Shown: piece after piece, positions 55,921 to 64,000 of the stretch
Numbering within the stretch: position 1 is the stretch's first letter
How the letters are laid out: the number at the start of each line of letters is the position of its first letter
Assembly: GCF_006364615.1 (NCBI RefSeq)
Contig: NZ_CP040986.1
Location: 682,001 to 746,000 of the forward strand
Length of the DNA stretch: 64,000 nt
Direction: 5' to 3'
DNA from: Candidatus Methylopumilus rimovensis
GTDB lineage: Bacteria > Pseudomonadota > Gammaproteobacteria > Burkholderiales > Methylophilaceae
The notes under the pieces: model-generated
Databases searched by the model: none
What the model saw: the letters and a program-made list of their open reading frames with translations, nothing else
Told to the model about the DNA's origin: nothing
Program-made: the position numbers and the translations under genes

Positions 55921-57099
55921 TTACTTTGCTAAAAAATTTTTAATCACTTGAGATAATCTTTCGGCTAATTCTTTTACTTCCATATCATTAATAACAAGAG
56001 GTGGTAAAAGTCGAATCACTTTCTCTGCTGTCACATTAATAAGAAGCCCTTCATTTAAAGCTAATTTAGTTAAGTCTCCGCATGGATGATCAAGTTCAAT
56101 ACCTATCATCAAGCCCAAGTTGCGGATCACTTTTACTTGAGGACAATCTTTTAAGTGCTTTGTAAATTCTTCATTAATTAATGCGCCCATTTTTGATGCA
56201 TGACTACAAAGCTTATCTTCTTCAATAATAGTTAATGTTGCGAAACCTGCTGCGGTCGCCAATGGATTGCCACCAAATGTTGATCCATGCTTGCCCGGTG
56301 TAAATACCTTGCTTGCTCTGCCTTTAGCTAAACAGGCGCCAATCGGAACACCCGAACCTAAACCTTTGGCGAGCGTCATGACATCAGGCTGAACAGAGGT
56401 ATGTTGATGCGCAAACCATTTACCTGTTCTACCAATACCTGACTGAACCTCATCAAACATTAAAAGCCAATCATGCTCATCACAAACTGCTCTTAAGCCT
56501 TTGAGGTAGTTTTGAATATTGTTTGGAATATTGATACCGCCCTCACCTTGAATAGGCTCTACAAGAATCGCAACTACATTATTCTTTCTTGACGCAATTT
56601 GCTGAATAGCCTCTAAGTCATCGAAAGCTGCTCGAATAAACCCACCTACAAGTGGCTCAAAGCCAGCCTGTGTTTTTCGATTACCAGTAGCAGATAGCGT
56701 TGCCATAGTTCGTCCATGGAAAGCTTTTTCCATAACAATAATTTCTGGGGTATCAATGCCTTTTTGATGTCCAAAAAGCCTTGCTAATTTAATTGCTGCT
56801 TCATTCGCTTCACATCCTGAATTGCAGAAAAAAACATTGTCCATATAAGAAATGGCTGTTAGTTTTTCTGCTAACCTTTCTTGTTCGGCAATGTGGTATA
56901 CATTCGATACATGGATGAGTCTTGATATTTGCTCATTAATGGCTTTGATTAATTTAGGATGTGTATGTCCCAATCCGTTCACAGCTACACCAGATAGGGC
57001 ATCTAAATATTTTTTACCATCTTTAGCCCATAGCCAAATACCTTCACCTTTTTCAAAGGTGACGGGCTGTCTAGCATAGGTATCCATCATTTTTGACAT
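55921..57099 (-). CDS. argD: Acetylornithine aminotransferase
   Basis: The class III PLP aminotransferase makes N-acetylornithine. The start is placed at MSKMMDTYARQP (57099), with a GGAA ribosome-binding site seven bases before it; a frame extension to 57123 has no homology and enters a palindromic hairpin. Of about 392 residues, FFCNSGCEANEAAIKLAR and LAKGLGSGVPIGA (PLP lysine) are diagnostic. It probably also serves as succinyldiaminopimelate aminotransferase, as in relatives. Confidence 0.95.
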   Translation of the reverse strand: MSKMMDTYARQPVTFEKGEGIWLWAKDGKKYLDALSGVAVNGLGHTHPKLIKAINEQISRLIHVSNVYHIAEQERLAEKLTAISYMDNVFFCNSGCEANEAAIKLARLFGHQKGIDTPEIIVMEKAFHGRTMATLSATGNRKTQAGFEPLVGGFIRAAFDDLEAIQQIASRKNNVVAILVEPIQGEGGINIPNNIQNYLKGLRAVCDEHDWLLMFDEVQSGIGRTGKWFAHQHTSVQPDVMTLAKGLGSGVPIGACLAKGRASKVFTPGKHGSTFGGNPLATAAGFATLTIIEEDKLCSHASKMGALINEEFTKHLKDCPQVKVIRNLGLMIGIELDHPCGDLTKLALNEGLLINVTAEKVIRLLPPLVINDMEVKELAERLSQVIKNFLAK

Positions 57100-57123
57100 A
57101 CAATTTTCCGAACTTATAAACAC

Positions 57124-57147
57124 AAACGGAGGCTTAAGCCTCCGTTT
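57124..57147 (-). terminator. Perfect 24-base palindrome before argD
   Basis: AAACGGAGGC-TTAA-GCCTCCGTTT is perfectly self-complementary and gives a ten-pair, fairly GC-rich stem in an AT-rich region. It lies 18 bases after the stop of the PuuD-like gene and 24 bases before the argD start. The T tract after it is broken (GTGTTTATAAG), so it may be a weak terminator that keeps the two transcripts apart. Confidence 0.65.
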
Positions 57148-57165
57148 ATTTCAGCTTAAATTAAA

Positions 57166-57657
57166 TTAAAGACCGATTAATGCGCGGTGAGTCAATCCAT
57201 TTGCCATAAAGAAAAGCATCGGGAGAGAGAGCATTAAGTTAGTTCTTGATGCTAAGAAAGCTACTCTGCGTGCTTTAGCTTTTTCATCATCTGAAGCTTG
57301 AACCATACCTAAAATCTTCTGTTGATTTGGCCAAATTAGTACCCAAACATTAAATAGCATAATCGTACCTAACCAAGAACCGATACCAATACCCTCGTAT
57401 CCTGTTTGCAAGGTAAATGCACTAATAAAATTTTCTTGTAAGATTGCAGCGCCTGCTAGCCAAGTTGCTACAGCAGCCCATCTAAACCAAAGTAAAGCGC
57501 GCGGTGCAACATGCTTTGTAATGCCGCCTGCTGAACCGTCTGCAGCTGCATCTTTTAATGCAGGAATTTGCACTAGGTTAAAGTAATAAAGTAAACCAAT
57601 CCATGTAATACCAGCCACAATATGAAGCCATCTAGCAAGTCCAGGTATAAATTCCAT
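57166..57657 (-). CDS. PuuD-like (Urate_ox_N) membrane protein
   Basis: The 163-residue protein has four hydrophobic segments. ARWLHIVAGITWIGLLYYFN at the N-terminus, APRALLWFRWAAVATWLAG and WLGTIMLFNVWVLIWPNQQK resemble the N-terminal membrane domain of PuuD urate oxidase, but the cytochrome c half and most of the eight-helix domain are missing. The histidine in the first helix could bind heme. No purine catabolism genes are nearby, so urate oxidation is doubtful. It follows a 31-codon membrane peptide gene by 11 bases and shares a transcript with it. Confidence 0.7.
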   Translation of the reverse strand: MEFIPGLARWLHIVAGITWIGLLYYFNLVQIPALKDAAADGSAGGITKHVAPRALLWFRWAAVATWLAGAAILQENFISAFTLQTGYEGIGIGSWLGTIMLFNVWVLIWPNQQKILGMVQASDDEKAKARRVAFLASRTNLMLSLPMLFFMANGLTHRALIGL

Positions 57658-57668
57658 TATTTAAACTC

Positions 57669-57764
57669 CTACAAAATAAAGTTTTTAAGAAAAACGTAAA
57701 GTACTAGTGTTAGAACCAAGCCTGAAATGATTGTTCCTAAGATTGAATCAAGTGGATTTTTCAT
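57669..57764 (-). CDS. 31-residue single-helix membrane peptide
   Basis: The small ORF begins MKNPLDSILGTI and continues as one hydrophobic helix (about residues 9-25, IISGLVLTLVLYVF), ending in KNFIL. A strong ribosome-binding site AGAGGAGT lies nine bases before the ATG, and the next gene's AGGAGT site begins in its stop region. The reading frame is in the order ribosome-binding site, ATG, membrane helix, stop. It resembles a small accessory subunit of a membrane complex. No family is recognised; partnership with the PuuD-like protein is inferred. Confidence 0.68.
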   Translation of the reverse strand: MKNPLDSILGTIISGLVLTLVLYVFLKNFIL

Positions 57765-57936
57765 CTATAAACTCCTCTAAAAAAATACATAAATATTCTA
57801 ACACTGAGAGTAGCTCAAATAGCCGATTTAAGCAAGATAGCGGGCTTAAAAGGTAAATTAAGTTTGCAAAAAAACCTATTTAAGGCAAAATTGCCCTAGA
57901 TTTTAAAAAACATTTCCCAATAGTTAATAATCACGT

Positions 57937-59055
57937 ATGTTGACACTCAAATCGGTTGATTCCCAAGCTAAGATTTTTAGTCAGCTACCTGTTCATAGCT
58001 ATATCGATCCTCATATTTTCGAAATAGAAAAAAAGGCGATTTTCGATAAATATCCAAAATATTTAGGGCATCGGTTAATGGCACCTCAACACGGTAATTA
58101 CCAAGTTTTAGATGCACTTAATCAATCAGCGATTCTTGTAAATGACCACGGAAAAATCAATTTATTAAGTAATATTTGTCGTCATAGACAAGCGCTTATG
58201 CTTGAAAATAATGGTTCGGCATCAAATATCGTTTGCCCTCTTCACCGTTGGACATATGGCCTTAATGGAGAATTGAAAGGCGCACCCTATTTTAAAGAAA
58301 CGCCTTGTCTCAATTTAGAATCATTTCCAGTGGAAGAAATCCATGATCTCATTTTCAAACAAACACATAAACAAACCTCATTGAATATCAAAGATGCGAT
58401 GGAGTTTAAACAATTAAATCATTTATTAAATTTCGAATCTTACAAATTACATAGCATCAAAATTGACCATTACAATTTTAATTGGAAGACATTTATTGAA
58501 GTCTATCTTGAAGATTATCATGTCTGGGCTTTTCATCCAGGTCTAAACAATATAGTGAACTGTGACGATTTAACTTGGGAATTTAAATCATTTTCATCTA
58601 TTCAAAAAGTACCTTTCAGGGAGAAAAATCATTCAGTAAGCTCTCCCATTTATGATCTTTGGAAATCAAAGATTAATGAGCAAAGTGGCGATTCAAAACC
58701 TGCATTTGGTGCAATTTGGCTCACTATATATCCTTTTTTTATGATCGAATGGTATCCCAATGTAATTGTCGTTTCTCATCTTATTCCCGATGAGGCAGAT
58801 CGTTGCAGAAATATTATTGAATTTTATTATCCGGAAGAAACGATTCTTTTTGACCAAGATTATATTGCTGCACAACAAGCGGCTTATAACGAGACAGCGC
58901 TAGAAGATAAAGTCATTTGTGAAAAGATGCACGAAGGAAGACGCCTGCTATTTAAAAACAAACAAGAAGATATGGGTCCATATCACGAACCGTTAGAAAA
59001 TGGATTAAAACATTTTCATCAGTGGTATCAAACAGAAATGTCTAGCTATCTATGA
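57937..59055 (+). CDS. Rieske-type ring-hydroxylating oxygenase alpha subunit
   Basis: The 372-residue protein has a Rieske [2Fe-2S] domain with Cys81-x-His83 and Cys100-x2-His103 (CRHRQALM and CPLHRW) and a C-terminal catalytic domain with the mononuclear iron site in LEDYHVWAFHPGLN (His195, His200). It resembles oxygenases of choline/carnitine or aromatic type; the substrate cannot be called. There is no reductase or beta-subunit gene next to it. The downstream EamA permease overlaps by four bases, suggesting a related transported compound. The upstream 172 bases (57765-57936) hold the divergent promoters only. Confidence 0.82.
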   Translation: MLTLKSVDSQAKIFSQLPVHSYIDPHIFEIEKKAIFDKYPKYLGHRLMAPQHGNYQVLDALNQSAILVNDHGKINLLSNICRHRQALMLENNGSASNIVCPLHRWTYGLNGELKGAPYFKETPCLNLESFPVEEIHDLIFKQTHKQTSLNIKDAMEFKQLNHLLNFESYKLHSIKIDHYNFNWKTFIEVYLEDYHVWAFHPGLNNIVNCDDLTWEFKSFSSIQKVPFREKNHSVSSPIYDLWKSKINEQSGDSKPAFGAIWLTIYPFFMIEWYPNVIVVSHLIPDEADRCRNIIEFYYPEETILFDQDYIAAQQAAYNETALEDKVICEKMHEGRRLLFKNKQEDMGPYHEPLENGLKHFHQWYQTEMSSYL

Positions 59056-59915
59056 CAAACCAAAAAAAAGGTATGCTATGGATGATCATAGCGACCTTCT
59101 TTTTTTCGCTCATGGGGTCATTTGTAAAGATTGGTGCTACCCATTTTTCAAGCGTCGAGCTTGTATTCTATCGATCATTCATAAGCCTATTATTTCTTTT
59201 TATTTACATCGTTATTAGTCAAGAGGAATTAAAAACACCTCATCTAAGAAAACAAATTGATCGCGGCGTTGTAGGGTTTTTATCTTTGGCTTTTTTCTTT
59301 TATGCCATTGCACATCTTAATTTAGGCTCTGCGATGACGCTGAACTATACATCACCTATATTTCTTGGCTTTTTCTTGCCTTTTATCTCACACCAAAAAA
59401 TAAAAAAATCAATTTTGATGTGTACCATTATTGGTTTTATTGGTGCTTTATTAATTCTTGATCCACACGGAGAATGGCAAAGTTGGTTTGCGGGTTTAGT
59501 AGGCTTGATATCAGGTATTGGTGCAGCATTAGCTTACATTCATGTCATACAGCTTAGTAAACTTAATGAACCCGATTGGAGAACTGTCTTTTATTTCACA
59601 CTTGTATCAACAGTTGGTTCGGGATTATGGATAAGCTTTAACGATTGTCAAAAGTTGGTGTGGGATGATATGTGGATATTAATTCCGCTTGGCTTATCAG
59701 CCACCATTGCTCAAATTGCAATGACACGAGCATACAGGCTTGGAAATACTCTTGTGATTGGTGCGTTGTCTTATCTGACAATTGTTTTTTCTGGTGTTAT
59801 CAGTCTTCTTTATTTTAACGAAACAATGAGAATAGAAGATTTGATAGGGGCAAGCCTCATTATTTTAAGCGGTGCCATTGCTTCAAACATTAGCTTAAAA
59901 TCAAGGATCAATTAA
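59052..59915 (+). CDS. EamA-family (DMT) metabolite permease
   Basis: The 287-residue protein has ten predicted transmembrane segments in two EamA repeats (KKGMLWMIIATFFFSLMG at the start; GLVGLISGIGAALAYIHVIQ opening the second half). Members export amino acids, riboflavin precursors or other metabolites. Translational coupling to the Rieske oxygenase (ATGA overlap) suggests shared substrate. The last 15 bases overlap the convergent response-regulator gene. Confidence 0.85.
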   Translation: MTNQKKGMLWMIIATFFFSLMGSFVKIGATHFSSVELVFYRSFISLLFLFIYIVISQEELKTPHLRKQIDRGVVGFLSLAFFFYAIAHLNLGSAMTLNYTSPIFLGFFLPFISHQKIKKSILMCTIIGFIGALLILDPHGEWQSWFAGLVGLISGIGAALAYIHVIQLSKLNEPDWRTVFYFTLVSTVGSGLWISFNDCQKLVWDDMWILIPLGLSATIAQIAMTRAYRLGNTLVIGALSYLTIVFSGVISLLYFNETMRIEDLIGASLIILSGAIASNISLKSRIN

Positions 59916-60539
59916 GCCACAGCGAATAGCAATTAAAGCGATCTCTGCTGAATTATTTGCATTCAATTTTTGCTTAATATTATATAAATGAGTGCCTACA
60001 GTTCTAGGACTCAAACATAAAGTATCCGCAATTTCGTTTGTACTTTTACCTTTGGCTAATGCCATAAAGACTTCAAACTCTCGATCGGAGAGAATCTCAA
60101 CAGGATTCGTTTCACCCGATAATTGTGTAATAGCCATTTGTTGAGCAATATTAGGCTCTAAATAACGCTTTCCTTGGTAAATAGATTTAATTGCCTTGAT
60201 CAATTCTTCCGCTGCACTTCTTTTTGTTAAATAGCCCATCGCGCCCGCATTTAAGACTCGCTTAGGATGCACTGAATCTTCATGAGCAGATAAAACAAGA
60301 ATTTTGGTATTTTTATCTTTCGCCATAATGCGATCGATGGCTTCAAGCCCTCCTATACCTGGCATCGTAATATCCATGACAATAATGTCAGGTTTTAATT
60401 CTTGAAATAGTTTAACGGCAACTTCGCCGCTTTCAGCCTCTCCTATAACTTTAATATCTGCTTCAGCTTCGATCAGCATTTTAAAGCCCATACGAACTAC
60501 GGCATGATCGTCGACAAGTAATATCTTAATTTGACTCAA
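59901..60539 (-). CDS. NarL/UvrY-type response regulator
   Basis: The 212-residue regulator has a receiver domain with the acidic pair Asp10-Asp11, phosphoacceptor Asp56 in IIVMDITMPG, and a conserved lysine near 108. A C-terminal LuxR-type helix-turn-helix (ILSDREFEVFMALAKGKSTN, about residues 149-168, ending SPRTVGTHLYNIKQKL) binds DNA. It is the partner of the kinase at 60553 (13-base gap). Its targets are unknown. Confidence 0.92.
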   Translation of the reverse strand: MSQIKILLVDDHAVVRMGFKMLIEAEADIKVIGEAESGEVAVKLFQELKPDIIVMDITMPGIGGLEAIDRIMAKDKNTKILVLSAHEDSVHPKRVLNAGAMGYLTKRSAAEELIKAIKSIYQGKRYLEPNIAQQMAITQLSGETNPVEILSDREFEVFMALAKGKSTNEIADTLCLSPRTVGTHLYNIKQKLNANNSAEIALIAIRCGLIDP

Positions 60540-60552
60540 TCTTTCATCCTTT

Positions 60553-62262
60553 TTAAGTGGGCACAGAAATTAAAATCTGTGTGCCTTGATTCTTTTTAGA
60601 AATTAATTCAAACGAACCATTCAAAGATTGAATGCGCTCTTGCATACCCAAAATACCAAAATTTTTTGTTTGATCTACTTTTTTAAGGTCCATACCTTGA
60701 CCATCGTCTCTAAAATTCAATTCCAAAAGACCCTTTTTATTTAAAACCAAATTAATTTCAATTATTTTAGCTTTTGAATGCTTCAATACATTATTCATTG
60801 CTTCTTGAATAATTCGATAAATATTTATATTTAAAGTTTCATTTAAGCCATTAAGATCGCCCTTGATTGACAAATGAATTTTTAAATCTTGATATTGTTT
60901 TTGCCAGGTGTTTACTGTGTCTTTAAGAGTTTCAGCCAAACCCAAGTTATCAAGCGCACTTGGTCTTAGCTGTTTAATAATGCTATGCATGCCATCGTAT
61001 ATTTGATTAGCTGCGGAGATCACAGAATCTGCATTTTTCTCTATTTCGGGTGATATTTTTTTAGCTTTATTTGATATGTTAGATGCAAATATTTTAATAG
61101 CAGATACATACTGCCCTAACTCATCATGAAGCTCTCTTGCCAAACTTCTTCTTTCATCTTCAATATGACTTTGAATTAATTGAGTAAATTTTCTATTTTC
61201 TTCAAGTTTTAATTTTGATTCCTCTGCAATTTTCTTTTCACTTATATCTCTCATGCTACAGATATCACCAATAATTTCATTGGTGATGGGATCAATCAGA
61301 GGCGAAAATGATATAGCAACATTAACCGCTTCACCATTCTTCTTAATTCTCTGCGACTCTATATTATGAATATTTTTTCCTTTATGAATTAATTGAAAGT
61401 TTTTTCTTAATTCATTCTCATGGGCTTTAGATGTGAGTATATAGGCTGATTTTCCTAATATTTCTTTTGAGGAATATCCAAATATTTTTTCAGCAGAAGC
61501 ATTCCAAAAAGATATTTTAGATTGAAGATCATGAATAAGAATTGCGTCTGCAGTTTGTTGAGCAATTAATGCTAGCCTTTGGTTTTCACGAATTTTAGAC
61601 TCAAGTGAATCGCCCATGCGATTAAAGTTTGTAGCTATTGTTGCAAATTCAGGTAAATTAAAATTTGGAAGTCTTACTTCAAAATCGCCTTCCCCCATTT
61701 TATTAATAGCATTTACCATAGGCGCAAGAGGTCGTAGCCAAAATCCAAGCATCCAATATACTAAAATATTTAACAAAATAAAAAATGTAAGAGTGATCCA
61801 AAAAAAGTAACGCATTTTAGACCAAGATTCTTTTATGGCACCAATTGGATTTGTTTTTATAATCAACTTTCCAAATCTTACTGTTCTTGTATCAATGTGC
61901 TCTTTAGGTGCCAAGGAATTTGAAAACCATTTGGGTGGTGGCAAATCATCTGCACGATATCTAGAAGGTGGTGATTGATAAAGAAGTTCGCCTTGTAGTG
62001 AATATAAATAAATATCGCTACTTCTTACATGACCTAATTCTTCCAAAAATTTCTTTAAGACCTCGTGGGTATAACCCCATTCTGGATTTTGGGCAGAGCT
62101 TATGATGACCGTATCTAATAACTGCAGTGTCACTCTATTAGCCGACTCTACCCCCTCTTGAATGGACTCTTTAGACCCTTTCATGATGGTATAACCCATT
62201 GAAATAAAAAAGACCAGCAAAAGTACCGTAATCAAAAGATTTAATCTAAGTCTTAAATTCAT
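60553..62262 (-). CDS. Sensor histidine kinase with HAMP and PAS domains
   Basis: The 569-residue kinase has membrane helices at about 8-25 and 152-174 with a periplasmic sensor between, a HAMP region (RPLAPMVNAINKMGEGDFEV, about 177-225), a PAS domain (about 228-345), a HisKA_3 dimerisation domain with His379 in SLARELHDELGQYV, and an HATPase domain (IYRIIQEAMNNVLKHSK, DDGQGM, GILGMQERI). This is NarX/LiaS-type architecture. It is paired with the regulator below and lies divergent from acs. The ligand is unknown. Confidence 0.92.
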   Translation of the reverse strand: MNLRLRLNLLITVLLLVFFISMGYTIMKGSKESIQEGVESANRVTLQLLDTVIISSAQNPEWGYTHEVLKKFLEELGHVRSSDIYLYSLQGELLYQSPPSRYRADDLPPPKWFSNSLAPKEHIDTRTVRFGKLIIKTNPIGAIKESWSKMRYFFWITLTFFILLNILVYWMLGFWLRPLAPMVNAINKMGEGDFEVRLPNFNLPEFATIATNFNRMGDSLESKIRENQRLALIAQQTADAILIHDLQSKISFWNASAEKIFGYSSKEILGKSAYILTSKAHENELRKNFQLIHKGKNIHNIESQRIKKNGEAVNVAISFSPLIDPITNEIIGDICSMRDISEKKIAEESKLKLEENRKFTQLIQSHIEDERRSLARELHDELGQYVSAIKIFASNISNKAKKISPEIEKNADSVISAANQIYDGMHSIIKQLRPSALDNLGLAETLKDTVNTWQKQYQDLKIHLSIKGDLNGLNETLNINIYRIIQEAMNNVLKHSKAKIIEINLVLNKKGLLELNFRDDGQGMDLKKVDQTKNFGILGMQERIQSLNGSFELISKKNQGTQILISVPT

Positions 62263-62363
62263 GATGTCTCGGTGTTAATCATTATATGAAAAGACTTTTA
62301 CCACACATAAAGCCTTGATCACAAGAGTTAAATAATGAAAATAATTCAAGCACATTTTTTTGC

Positions 62364-62392
62364 TTTACATAAAATAAATTACTACTAATAAT
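62364..62392 (+). promoter_or_regulatory. Candidate promoter of acs
   Basis: TTTACA (62364-62369) and TAATAA (62386-62391) are separated by 16 bases. The predicted start, near 62398, supports the ATG at 62430 over the one at 62409. The setting is AT-rich, so this is tentative. Confidence 0.42.
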
Positions 62393-62429
62393 AGATTTAC
62401 TTTTTTAAATGGGGTTTCAGTTAAAACGT

Positions 62430-64000
62430 ATGGGTATCGAGTCAGTCTTAAGTGAACACAGAACATTTCATCCCGATCAATCGTTTGTTAGCAGAGCCAA
62501 TGTTTCCGGCATGGTGGCTTATGAAAAATTATGTACTGCTGCAAACAAAAATTATGAGGAATTTTGGGCTAATTTAGCTCGTGAGTTGATTGTCTGGAAA
62601 AAACCTTTCACTAAAACACTCAACGATTCGAATGCCCCTTTTTACAAATGGTTTGAAGATGGGGAATTAAATGTTTCATATAACTGTCTTGATAAGCACT
62701 TAAGCAGTCAACCAAATAAAATTGCAATTATTTTTGAAGCTGATAATGGTGATATTAATAATGTCACTTATAAAGAGCTTTATGAAAAAGTATGTCAATT
62801 TGCAAATGGCCTTAAAACATTCAATCTAAATCTGGGTGATAGGGTTGTTATTTACCTGCCCATGGGTATTGAAGCAGTTGTAGCTATGCTTGCTTGTGCC
62901 AGAATTGGATTAACACACTCTGTTGTATTTGGAGGTTTTTCAGCAAAAAGCATTCAAGAGCGCATCAAAGATGCGCAAGCTAAACTTGTTATCACAGCTG
63001 ATGTTCAATTTCGAGGTGGAAAAATACTTCCTCTCAAAGCTGCAGTAGATGAAGCATTTATTTTAGGCGGTTGTGAGTCAGTTGTTGGTAATGTGGTACT
63101 TAAAAAATCAAATGATGCAATCGAATTAAAAAATAAAGAAGTGTGGTGGCACGAACTCATTAAGAATCAATCTAAAGATTGTGATCCGATATATGTGAAT
63201 GCTGAACATCCTCTTTTTTTACTTTATACCTCGGGTTCGACTGGAACACCTAAGGGCGTTCAACATTCTTCTGCAGGCTATCTACTTCATGCCATGAATA
63301 CAATGCGATGGACTTTTGACATCAAAGGAGATGATATTTACTGGTGCACGGCTGATGTGGGATGGATAACAGGACATACTTACGTTGCTTATGGGCCTCT
63401 TGCTATGGGGGCTACTCAACTTATTTACGAAGGAATTCCCACTTTTCCTCATGGAGGACGGTTCTGGCAGATGATAGAAAAACATCATGTCAGTATTTTT
63501 TATACTGCGCCCACGGCGATTAGATCTCTTATTAAAGCTTCAGAATCAAATAAAGAATCTAATCCTGATACTTATGATTTATCGAGCCTTCGTCTTCTAG
63601 GTTCTGTAGGAGAGCCTATAAATCCTGAAGCATGGATGTGGTATTACGAAAAAATTGGGCATCATCAATGCCCAATTGTAGATACATTTTGGCAAACAGA
63701 AACAGGGGGTCATGTCATAACACCATTGCCGGGTGCCACACCATTAGTACCTGGCTCCTGTACCCTTCCTTTCCCAGGGATTGATGCAGCAATTGTTGAT
63801 GAGGCAGGACATGAAGTACCATGGGGCACAGGTGGGCTATTGGTAATTAAAAAACCTTGGCCTTCAATGATTCGAACCATCTGGGGAGATCCTGAGCGAT
63901 ATAAAAAAAGCTACTACCCAGAAGAGCTTGGCGGAAAAGTGTATTTAGCGGGTGACGGAGCTATTAGAGACAAAACGACTGGCTACTTCACTATCATGGG
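62430..64000 (+). CDS. acs: Acetyl-CoA synthetase, 3' end beyond window
   Basis: The frame is open to the window edge (523 codons of about 650). Acs activates acetate with ATP to acetyl-AMP and acetyl-CoA. The AMP-binding P-loop [17 protein letters not shown], the [17 protein letters not shown]-terminal block, [13 protein letters not shown] and [11 protein letters not shown] are all present and intact; the catalytic lysine domain lies outside. The start at [15 protein letters not shown] matches the family; an ATG seven codons upstream is less likely. It is divergent from the two-component system genes. Confidence 0.93.
   Translation, partial: MGIESVLSEHRTFHPDQSFVSRANVSGMVAYEKLCTAANKNYEEFWANLARELIVWKKPFTKTLNDSNAPFYKWFEDGELNVSYNCLDKHLSSQPNKIAIIFEADNGDINNVTYKELYEKVCQFANGLKTFNLNLGDRVVIYLPMGIEAVVAMLACARIGLTHSVVFGGFSAKSIQERIKDAQAKLVITADVQFRGGKILPLKAAVDEAFILGGCESVVGNVVLKKSNDAIELKNKEVWWHELIKNQSKDCDPIYVNAEHPLFLLYTSGSTGTPKGVQHSSAGYLLHAMNTMRWTFDIKGDDIYWCTADVGWITGHTYVAYGPLAMGATQLIYEGIPTFPHGGRFWQMIEKHHVSIFYTAPTAIRSLIKASESNKESNPDTYDLSSLRLLGSVGEPINPEAWMWYYEKIGHHQCPIVDTFWQTETGGHVITPLPGATPLVPGSCTLPFPGIDAAIVDEAGHEVPWGTGGLLVIKKPWPSMIRTIWGDPERYKKSYYPEELGGKVYLAGDGAIRDKTTGYFTIM

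Noticed and set aside
57100-57123. Upstream start of argD
   Set aside because: The eight extra codons lack homology and a ribosome-binding site, and the first lies next to the palindrome; 57099 has a good site.
57166-57657. Bona fide urate oxidase PuuD
   Set aside because: The protein is much shorter than PuuD, lacks cytochrome c, and no purine degradation genes are nearby.

Overview
The window comes from a small, AT-rich betaproteobacterial genome. It most resembles a streamlined methylotroph of the family Methylophilaceae (the OM43 / Candidatus Methylopumilus type). This rests on a pqqBCDE cluster for the cofactor of methanol dehydrogenase, a formate-tetrahydrofolate ligase, betaproteobacterial gene order (gyrA-serC-pheA-hisC; leuCDB-asd-fimV-truA-trpFBA-accD-folC-SPOR-cvpA-purF), very short intergenic gaps and protein sequences of that type. 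The genus is inferred. There are no phage genes, transposases, CRISPR arrays or rRNA genes.

Layout. 1-0.8 kb: rpsF-priB-rpsR, with a clear promoter and a hairpin leader that may be the S6:S18 autoregulatory site. 0.8-5.5 kb: uvrB, a secreted serine protease with a TPR tail, aspartate aminotransferase and tRNA-Asn. 5.5-9.2 kb: a very AT-rich cell-surface segment (GT9 and GT2 glycosyltransferases around a decayed GT90 gene) and malate:quinone oxidoreductase. 9.2-18.9 kb, minus strand: rlmB, rnr, hpt, galU, moaE, moaD, rmuC, yigZ, fhs and cysB. 19-25.3 kb, plus strand: assimilatory sulfate reduction (TauE/SafE permease, cysI, DUF934, cysH, cysD, cysN) and the ferredoxin fdxA. 25.4-57.8 kb: one 32-kb run of minus-strand genes holding PQQ synthesis, aromatic, serine, methionine, purine, tryptophan, leucine and arginine biosynthesis, gyrA and cell-envelope genes. 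57.9-64 kb: a Rieske oxygenase and EamA permease pair, a two-component system, and the start of acs.

How the genes work together. The sulfur block reduces sulfate through APS straight to sulfite (iron-sulfur CysH, no CysC) and then to sulfide. Sulfide is used by MetZ, whose gene sits behind what reads as a complete SAM-II riboswitch (promoter, aptamer, terminator). PQQ synthesis and fhs fit C1 metabolism, but no pqqA was found beside pqqB. Most other genes are single-copy housekeeping and amino-acid synthesis genes, as expected for a prototroph with a reduced genome.

The points most worth a second look are the SAM-II element in front of metZ, the GT90 pseudogene in the supposed gap at 6.54-6.86 kb, a 31-residue membrane peptide upstream of a PuuD-like protein, the S6:S18 leader candidate, the missing pqqA, and the sulfite reductase without a cysJ partner.
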